Source: Oceanospirillales bacterium (GTDB lineage: Bacteria > Pseudomonadota > Gammaproteobacteria > Xanthomonadales > SZUA-36). Taken from it: 34,370 bases of DNA. Each line of letters opens with the position of its first letter. The first letter of the stretch is position 1. The stretch is from contig QIKV01000193.1 of the NCBI GenBank assembly GCA_003233115.1, positions 1 through 34,370 of the forward strand, in the 5' to 3' direction. The notes beneath the pieces are model-generated. The model had not been told where the DNA came from. It saw only the letters and a list, made by a program, of their open reading frames with translations, and made no database searches. A program made the translations under genes and the position numbers. Positions 27,963-34,370 of this stretch are shown here, one piece after another.

Positions 27963-29525
27963 ATGTCATCACTAGCACAAGCCATACGCCATGCTGCCCA
28001 GGTCAATGGTGCAAAAATTGCCTCCAGGCACGCTGGACGCGAGCAAACCTGGACTGAATTTCAAACCCGCATTTCCTGCCTGGCGAGCGGCCTCCACAGC
28101 CTGGGGATATGCGCAGGTGGTCGGGTTGCATGCCTGGCACTTAACAGCGACCGCTACCTGGAGTTCTATTATGGCGTGGCCTGGTCCGGTGCCGTGTTTG
28201 TACCGGTCAATACCCGGCTGGCACCCGCAGAAATAAGCTACTGGCTGAACGACTCGGGCAGCACGGTGCTGTTTGTCGATGAAACCTTCCTGCCGGTCAT
28301 CGACGGGCTACGTGACCAGCTCAAAACAATCAAGCACCTTGTCTACATGGGCAACGGTGAGGCCCCGGATGGATGCCTGCCTTACGAGGATGTGCTGGCC
28401 AACTCAACACCCGTTGCTGCAACAACACGCAACGGCGATGACCTGGTGGGTATTTTCTACACCGGTGGCACCACCGGTCGCTCCAAGGGCGTCATGCTCA
28501 GTCACCGCAACCTGACTCATAACGTATTGCAAGCACTGCCAGTCATTGACATGACAGCAGACGATGTTTACCTGCACACCGCCCCGATGTTTCACATAGC
28601 CGATGCATTCGCCATGATGGTCGCCACCACAATGGGTGCCACGCACGTGTTTGTGCCGGCATTTGAACCCTTGCAGGTTATGCAAAACCTGCAGCAGGAA
28701 AAGGTCACCTGTGTCCTGTTGGTTCCGACCATGATCAACATACTGGTCAATCATCCGAGCCTGCCGGACTATGACCTCTCAAGTCTGAGATACATGTTGT
28801 ATGGTGCCTCGCCAATGCCGGAAGCGGTGATGCTCAAGGCACTGGAGGCCTTACCCAACGCCGGGTTTATCCAGGCGTATGGTCAAACAGAAGCTGCGCC
28901 GGTCATCACCCTGCTGGGGCCGGAGTACCACACCACCAGCGGGCCGTACGCCGGTAATCTCACCGCGGCCGGCAAAGCCCTGGCCGGTATCGATCTGGCG
29001 ATTCTGGATGAGCAGGATAAGCCATTACCGACCGGTGAGGTGGGAGAAATCTGTATCCACGGCGACAACGTCATGCTGGGTTACTGGAACCTGCCGGACA
29101 TGACCGCTGAGGCGCTGCGCGGTGGCTGGTTGCATACCGGGGACGGCGGCCGGTTGGATCAGGATGGTTTGCTGTTCGTCGTTGACCGGGTCAAGGACAT
29201 GATCGTCAGCGGTGGCGAAAACGTCTATTCAGCCGAAACAGAACAGGCTATTTACACCCACCCGGCCGTCGCGGAATGTGCAGTGATAGGGATCCCTCAC
29301 GACACGTGGGGCGAACAGGTGCACGCCATTGTGCGTCTGCACGAAGGTGCCTCAGCCACAGACCAGCAACTGATCGATCACTGTAAAACCCTGATCGCTG
29401 CCTTCAAGTGCCCGAAAAGCGTTGAGTTCCGCACACAGCCCCTGCCTCTGAGCGGTGCCGGGAAAATTCTGAAAAAGGATCTCAGGGCGGCTTATTGGGA
29501 AGATCAGGACCGCAACGTCGGCTGA
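27963..29525 (+). CDS. AMP-binding acyl-CoA synthetase / ligase
   Basis: LVGIFYTGGTTGRSKGVMLSHRNL, QAYGQTEAAPV, LHTGDGGRLDQDGLLFVVDRVKDMIVSGGENVYS. ATG 27963 lies directly after the dsrN stop. Confidence 0.92.
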   Translation: MSSLAQAIRHAAQVNGAKIASRHAGREQTWTEFQTRISCLASGLHSLGICAGGRVACLALNSDRYLEFYYGVAWSGAVFVPVNTRLAPAEISYWLNDSGSTVLFVDETFLPVIDGLRDQLKTIKHLVYMGNGEAPDGCLPYEDVLANSTPVAATTRNGDDLVGIFYTGGTTGRSKGVMLSHRNLTHNVLQALPVIDMTADDVYLHTAPMFHIADAFAMMVATTMGATHVFVPAFEPLQVMQNLQQEKVTCVLLVPTMINILVNHPSLPDYDLSSLRYMLYGASPMPEAVMLKALEALPNAGFIQAYGQTEAAPVITLLGPEYHTTSGPYAGNLTAAGKALAGIDLAILDEQDKPLPTGEVGEICIHGDNVMLGYWNLPDMTAEALRGGWLHTGDGGRLDQDGLLFVVDRVKDMIVSGGENVYSAETEQAIYTHPAVAECAVIGIPHDTWGEQVHAIVRLHEGASATDQQLIDHCKTLIAAFKCPKSVEFRTQPLPLSGAGKILKKDLRAAYWEDQDRNVG

Positions 29526-29552
29526 TTTAGCCACCACATCCAGAGTCATTTA

Positions 29553-29572
29553 GCCCAGCCTGCGTACTGGGC
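29553..29572. terminator. Weak intergenic hairpin
   Basis: GCCCAG-CCTGCGTA-CTGGGC, with only a short T run nearby (GATTTT). Role uncertain. Confidence 0.25.
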
Positions 29573-29636
29573 ACATGATTTTAATGCTATTTTGTGATCC
29601 ATTGCTCCGCCGAATAAAATAAGGAAGGGATAACCG

Positions 29637-30638
29637 ATGAAATTTGGTCTGCGCCTGATCGGCTACCTGGGTAATGCCCAGGAACTTGTGCGTCTGGCAG
29701 TCCTCGCCGAACAGGCAGGATTTGACTACGTCTGGTTCCCGCATGATACCTTTATGGGCAACACGTGGGTAATTACCAGCGCCGTGGCAACGCAGACTTC
29801 ACATATCCGCATTGGCAGTGTGGGCACCAATCCTTACACCACCAACCCGGCCGAAATCGCCACCTACATCGCGACGCTTGACGACCTTTCCCAGGGGCGT
29901 GCGGTGCTCGGCCTGGGTTTGCATACTGAACACATGGTGGAGTGGACCGGCATTGACGCCAGTGACTACATGGTACGCACCCGTGAGGCAGTAGACATTG
30001 TCCGCGCACTGCTGCGTGGTGAAGTGGTCGCCTACCAGGGCGAAGCATTCCAATGGACCGAGCAGTGCTATCTGCGTTTCGAGCCAGTTCGCGATGAAAT
30101 ACCGATTTATGTCTGCGCCTTTGGCCCCGAATACCTTGCCATGAGTGGCGCCGTTGGCGACGGCAGCCTGCCAATGATCACACCCCCTGAATCTGCAAGT
30201 TACATGGTTTCAGCCATCACAAACGGCGCTCGCAAGGCCGGACGTGATCCTTCCGAAGTGGATATAGCGGGTTGTGCCTGGCTGTCGCTTGCGCAGGACC
30301 GGGGCGAAGCAACCCAGGTCCTGCACCAGATGGTTAGCTACTTTGGACCCTACCTCGAAGCGCCGGCGCTGGCGAGCATCGGCCTTTCACCTGAAGATTT
30401 CGAGCCACTCGGGCGACTGGTGGCAGCAGGCCATTACGACGAGGCGGCCAGCCTCGTGACCGATGCAATGACGGACCTGGCGATCCGGGGAACGCCGGAT
30501 GATGTTATCCGGCGGATAGAATCCGTGGCTGACATGGGCATCACCCAGGTCAGCCTGGGCGGTCCGCTGGGGCCGGACCCTGAAGAAGCAATTCGCCTGA
30601 TGGGTGAGAAAGTTATTCCCTGGTTCAATTCTGGTTGA
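29637..30638 (+). CDS. LLM-class (luciferase-like) flavin/F420-dependent oxidoreductase
   Basis: 333 aa, MKFGLRLIGYLGNAQELVRLAVLAEQAGFDYVWFPHDTF, LDDLSQGRAVLGLGLH. Cofactor cannot be decided from this reading. Confidence 0.9.
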   Translation: MKFGLRLIGYLGNAQELVRLAVLAEQAGFDYVWFPHDTFMGNTWVITSAVATQTSHIRIGSVGTNPYTTNPAEIATYIATLDDLSQGRAVLGLGLHTEHMVEWTGIDASDYMVRTREAVDIVRALLRGEVVAYQGEAFQWTEQCYLRFEPVRDEIPIYVCAFGPEYLAMSGAVGDGSLPMITPPESASYMVSAITNGARKAGRDPSEVDIAGCAWLSLAQDRGEATQVLHQMVSYFGPYLEAPALASIGLSPEDFEPLGRLVAAGHYDEAASLVTDAMTDLAIRGTPDDVIRRIESVADMGITQVSLGGPLGPDPEEAIRLMGEKVIPWFNSG

Positions 30639-31617
30639 GGAAAGTCGCTCCCGGCACCCTGCCCTGTAAAATTTCAATCATATCCGCCTTATCAATATTT
30701 CCACCCGTAATTACACACACGACCGGGCCATTCGCGGTTAATGATAAGGCTGCTGCCAGCGCAGTAGCACCTGCCGCTTCGGCGACCACGCGGTTGGACT
30801 CGAACAGGACCCGGATAGCATCCGCCACTGATTCCAGAGAAGTGACTATCGAACCGTCCAGTAACTGCTGCAACAAAGGCCACATCTCAGGCAAAACGGA
30901 TGTTGCGCCAATACCGGATATAAAACTGGGCCGATGTTCAACCTCTACTATCCGCCCGGCTTCGAAGGCGGACTTCAACGCCGTGGACGTCTCGCATTCT
31001 GCCGCAAATACACGGGTGTCTGGTTTCAGGGCCTGCACTGCCGATGCAATGCCGCTGGAGACGCCGCCGCCACCAAACGGAACAACAATCGTATCCACGC
31101 TGGGCAGATCCTGCAGGATCTCCAGGCCAATTGTTGCGTTCCCGGCTATGGCTGCCGGGTCACAAACCGCATCAACATACATAGCCGACTCACCAGCAAC
31201 TCCATGATTGCAGATGATGTCCCACCAGTCCGCATAGGGCACCACCCGGACCGGTGCTCCCATGCGGCGAATCAAGGCACATTTGCCTGCCGGTGCAGTC
31301 TCCGGCATATAGATGGTAGCTGAAACACCCAGGCGCCGCGCCAGCCAGGCAAGCGCGTAACCGCTGTTACCGGAACTGGCGGTATAAACCCCGCAGCGGA
31401 GCTTTTCAGGATCCGTGCTTTTAAGTATGTTGCCCACACTGCGGATCTTGAAGGCACCCACCGGCTGGAGATTCTCCAGCTTGAGATAAATTTCGGCTGT
31501 GGCATCTGGAGCATGCAGGCGTATCAGTGGGGTTCGCAGGGCAAGACCGGCCAGGCGGGATTCAGCGGCCCTGATTTCATCGATGGGCGCTGCTGCAACT
31601 ACCCTGTTCATACGCAT
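30625..31617 (-). CDS. PLP-dependent threonine/serine dehydratase-like protein
   Basis: 330 aa, LKLENLQPVGAFKIRSVGN (PLP lysine), ASSGNSGYALAWLARRLG, VVPFGGGGVSSGI. Confidence 0.92.
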   Translation of the reverse strand: MRMNRVVAAAPIDEIRAAESRLAGLALRTPLIRLHAPDATAEIYLKLENLQPVGAFKIRSVGNILKSTDPEKLRCGVYTASSGNSGYALAWLARRLGVSATIYMPETAPAGKCALIRRMGAPVRVVPYADWWDIICNHGVAGESAMYVDAVCDPAAIAGNATIGLEILQDLPSVDTIVVPFGGGGVSSGIASAVQALKPDTRVFAAECETSTALKSAFEAGRIVEVEHRPSFISGIGATSVLPEMWPLLQQLLDGSIVTSLESVADAIRVLFESNRVVAEAAGATALAAALSLTANGPVVCVITGGNIDKADMIEILQGRVPGATFLNQN

Positions 31618-31629
31618 GTTTCCACCACT

Positions 31630-33012
31630 CTATTTCAGACTCGAGTAGAAGATGAACACGAAGGCAGCGGGGGCAATGTATCTGATGATAAAGCGCCAAT
31701 AGGCATAAAGTCTGTCCGGCAAGCCGAGTTCGTCCAGGGTCGACTGGCGCGACATCATCCAACCTGCAAATACTGCGATCAGTAACGCATTGATCGGCAG
31801 GAAGATGTTGGCAACGAAGAAATCCATCACGTCAAAAATGGTTTTCTGTGCAAAGAACGGGATAATGCCCAGGGGCCTGAAATCGTTCCACAAGTTAAAC
31901 GACAGTACAATCGTCAAGCCCACCAGCCAGGCCAGAGACCCTGCCAGCACGGCCATATGTGGGCGCCTGAAACCGCGATGTTCCTCCAGCCAGGATACGA
32001 CCGGTTCCAACATGGCGATGGAAGATGTCAGTGCGGCAAAAGTCAGCAAAACAAAAAACAGGCTGCCGACTATCGAGCCACCCGGCATTTGCCCAAAAGC
32101 CACCGGAAGCGTCACGAATATCAAACCGGGGCCTTCACCTGGATCCAGTCCGTAGCCCAGAACCAGCGGAAATATTGCCAGGCCGGCGAGTATTGCTACC
32201 AGGGTGTCAACGATGCCGATGATGACACCCGCCCACGGCAATGAAACATTTTTAGGCAAATAGGCGCCGTAGGTAATCATTGCCCCGACACCCACCGCCA
32301 TCGAAAACAGCGCCTGTCCGAGAGCCATCAGAATGATCGGCAGGGTCAGTTTTGAGAAATCGGCGTTGAACAGAAAATTGACGCCCGCGCTGAAATTCCC
32401 AACGACCATGGCGTAGCCGACCATCAACAGCAAAATCATGAACAAAGCCGGCATCATGATTTTAACCGAACGCTCCAGGCCTTTCCGGATGCCCCGTGCT
32501 ACAACGAAGACAGTCAAGCCGATATAGACAGTTTGCCAAAAGACCATGCGCCAGGGAGACGCCAGCAGTGCTGCAAAGAAGTCGCCTGAAGCCTCACCAT
32601 TAAAACCATGGAAGCTACCCAGGGCCGCCTGAAAAACATAATCGACCGCCCATCCCGCAACCACGCTGTAATAGGTCAGGCCGAGCAAGGGAATCAGGAT
32701 GCTGAGCCAGCCGATCACCTGCCAGCCCTGGCTGTGATTTTCCTGGCGGGCCAGGTTGGACATGGTGACAATCGGGCTTTGGTGACCGCGCCGGCCCATC
32801 GCCAGTTCCGCAATAATAATCGGAATCCCCAGCAGCAGGACAAAACCGACATAGACCAGTACGAATGCACCACCACCGTTCTGACCCGCTATAAAAGGAA
32901 ATCGCCAGATGTTGCCCAAACCAACTGCCGCACCGACCGCAGCAAGGACGAAGGCAGAACGGGATGACCAGGATTCGTGAACTGAGACTTCTTGCACGAT
33001 ATCGCTCTCCAC
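31630..33012 (-). CDS. Sodium-dependent transporter, SNF/NSS family
   Basis: 460 aa, SRSAFVLAAVGAAVGLGNIWRFPFIAGQNGGGAFVLVYVGFVLLLGIPIIIAELAMGRRG. Confidence 0.95.
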   Translation of the reverse strand: MESDIVQEVSVHESWSSRSAFVLAAVGAAVGLGNIWRFPFIAGQNGGGAFVLVYVGFVLLLGIPIIIAELAMGRRGHQSPIVTMSNLARQENHSQGWQVIGWLSILIPLLGLTYYSVVAGWAVDYVFQAALGSFHGFNGEASGDFFAALLASPWRMVFWQTVYIGLTVFVVARGIRKGLERSVKIMMPALFMILLLMVGYAMVVGNFSAGVNFLFNADFSKLTLPIILMALGQALFSMAVGVGAMITYGAYLPKNVSLPWAGVIIGIVDTLVAILAGLAIFPLVLGYGLDPGEGPGLIFVTLPVAFGQMPGGSIVGSLFFVLLTFAALTSSIAMLEPVVSWLEEHRGFRRPHMAVLAGSLAWLVGLTIVLSFNLWNDFRPLGIIPFFAQKTIFDVMDFFVANIFLPINALLIAVFAGWMMSRQSTLDELGLPDRLYAYWRFIIRYIAPAAFVFIFYSSLK

Positions 33013-33031
33013 CTAAGGCGTAGTTTTGTGA

Positions 33032-34156
33032 CTATAGATGGTGCCGCAGCGAATCAATGGCTGCGGCGACATCCTCATTGGTCGCTGAATAGCTGAATCT
33101 CAGATACCCCGGTTGTGTGCCAAAAAAAGGCCCGGGAAATGTCAGAATTCCGGTCTGCTCAAGGAGCTTTCTTTGCCCCACTTCATCATCACCGAGATGT
33201 AAGAAATCAGCCAGTACGAAAAACGCCCCCTGCGGCTTGACGTAATTGATACCCAGTTCATCGAAACACTGCATCAGCTGCTCCCGTTTCTGCCCATAGC
33301 CCGCTACCATGTCGTCAATAACATCCTGCGGTGTCTGCAATGCCGCTATTGCGGCCTTCTGGCTGATCACATTGGTCGCAAACGACAAATCAGTTTTCAG
33401 ATTGGCGATCTTGTTCAGGATGGGTGTGGCGGCGCAAAGATAGCCTACTCTCAGACCACTGAGCGCATAACCTTTGGAGAAACTATGCAGGGTAAATACC
33501 AGATTCGGTTCTGCTTCTGCTGCACCGGCTGAAAAGTGCGGAATTTCAAAAACCAGTTTTTCATAGACTTCGTCCGCAATCAGGTAGACCCGGTGCTGTT
33601 GACAGGCTTTGACAATTTTACGGATATCGTTTTCCGGGAAAACCACACCGGAGGGATTTTGCGGCGTATTGAGAAACACCGCCTTGGTCTTATCGGTAAA
33701 CAGCGCGTCGAAACCCGTCAGATCGTAGCGCATTCCGTTCTCATAATCGGGTGTCACATAGATGACCTTGCAGCCAAAATACTCCGCCATCGATTTATAC
33801 ATAGGCCAGTCAGGTTTGAAAATAATGACTTCGTCGCCGGGTTCGAGCAGCGCAGAGCAAACCAGACCGAGCCCTTCATGGGCACCATTGGTGATGAGTA
33901 TGTTTTCCACGCTGCAGTTAATGCCATTATTTCGGCACAAATTCTCTGCAGCTTTTTCCCTTAGCTCTGGAATGCCCCACACCGGGGTCAGGGTGTAGGT
34001 CTGACTGGCAATTGCAGCACTTATGGCCTCCTGAATATGTGGAAACACCGGCATGATGGGTTCGCCATACGTCAGGTTGATAAAATCCTGTGGTAAATCC
34101 CGAAAATATCGCGACGGATCGATTTCAGACATCCGGCCGATGGCTTTATTCAGCAT
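33032..34156 (-). CDS. Class I/II PLP-dependent aminotransferase
   Basis: 374 aa, INLTYGEPIMPVFPHIQEAI, NTPQNPSGVVF, HSFSKGYALSGLRVGYL (PLP lysine). Confidence 0.94.
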   Translation of the reverse strand: MLNKAIGRMSEIDPSRYFRDLPQDFINLTYGEPIMPVFPHIQEAISAAIASQTYTLTPVWGIPELREKAAENLCRNNGINCSVENILITNGAHEGLGLVCSALLEPGDEVIIFKPDWPMYKSMAEYFGCKVIYVTPDYENGMRYDLTGFDALFTDKTKAVFLNTPQNPSGVVFPENDIRKIVKACQQHRVYLIADEVYEKLVFEIPHFSAGAAEAEPNLVFTLHSFSKGYALSGLRVGYLCAATPILNKIANLKTDLSFATNVISQKAAIAALQTPQDVIDDMVAGYGQKREQLMQCFDELGINYVKPQGAFFVLADFLHLGDDEVGQRKLLEQTGILTFPGPFFGTQPGYLRFSYSATNEDVAAAIDSLRHHL

Positions 34157-34370
34157 ACCTGTGTACTCCTTTCCTCGTTCTTCCGGCCATGAGTAAGTTC
34201 AAAGCCCTTACGCAAAGCGACCATATTTTTCTTCAGCGCAGTGCCGCCTGACAGAACCCCAACCGCTTCGTTGATTTCATCCAGCGACAGTGGCACAGCA
34301 TCGCTGCCGATCAGTGCACCTACCATAATCATATTTGAAGCCCGCGCATTGCCAAGCACTTGCGCCAGCT
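34150..34370 (-). CDS. 2-oxoacid:acceptor (indolepyruvate-type) oxidoreductase subunit, C-terminal fragment running off the window
   Basis: LAQVLGNARASNMIMVGALIGSDAVPLSLDEINEAV... resembles the gamma/beta subunit C-terminus. Overlaps the aminotransferase start by 7 nt (ATGCTGA). Confidence 0.65.
   Translation of the reverse strand, partial: LAQVLGNARASNMIMVGALIGSDAVPLSLDEINEAVGVLSGGTALKKNMVALRKGFELTHGRKNEERSTQVC

Noticed and set aside
30635-31207. 190-aa + strand ORF
   Set aside because: Antisense to the PLP dehydratase gene, which has strong PLP-fold motifs.
1-34370. tRNA, rRNA, prophage, toxin-antitoxin or anti-phage defence genes
   Set aside because: No such sequence or protein motif was recognised on reading; a tRNAscan/Infernal run and defence-HMM search would be needed to exclude them fully.

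Overview
The window is gammaproteobacterial-type chromosomal sequence centred on a nearly complete oxidative (reverse) dissimilatory sulfite reductase cluster, dsrABEFHCMKLJOPN, at 15866-27961 on the + strand. Next to it on the - strand are cysG (siroheme synthase), a small gene that looks frameshifted, and a TauD/TfdA-like dioxygenase transcribed divergently from dsrA. The left flank carries a Tat-signal FAD-binding oxidoreductase (truncated by the window), a cupin, a peroxiredoxin-like protein, a tryptophan-halogenase-family protein, an RND efflux adaptor/permease pair, a long-chain acyl-CoA synthetase, an AhpD/CMD-like protein and a CMD-like/Rieske fusion. The right flank carries an AMP-binding ligase, an LLM-class oxidoreductase, and a - strand amino-acid catabolism group (PLP dehydratase, NSS transporter, aminotransferase, 2-oxoacid oxidoreductase subunit). 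The dsr core is a known system. The less explained features are: a 35-codon ORF with a Shine-Dalgarno sequence and a hairpin/T-tract inside a 230-bp gap, which contains a 23-nt exact copy of a segment of the RND permease gene; a 61-bp tandem repeat carrying GGGGTCAGA/TCTGACCCC arms; a CMD-Rieske fusion; a matched 37-nt leader upstream of two - strand genes; a tandem repeat encoding the DsrK C-terminus; and a 15-bp duplication upstream of the RND operon. All calls come from reading the sequence and the ORF translations. No database search was run.
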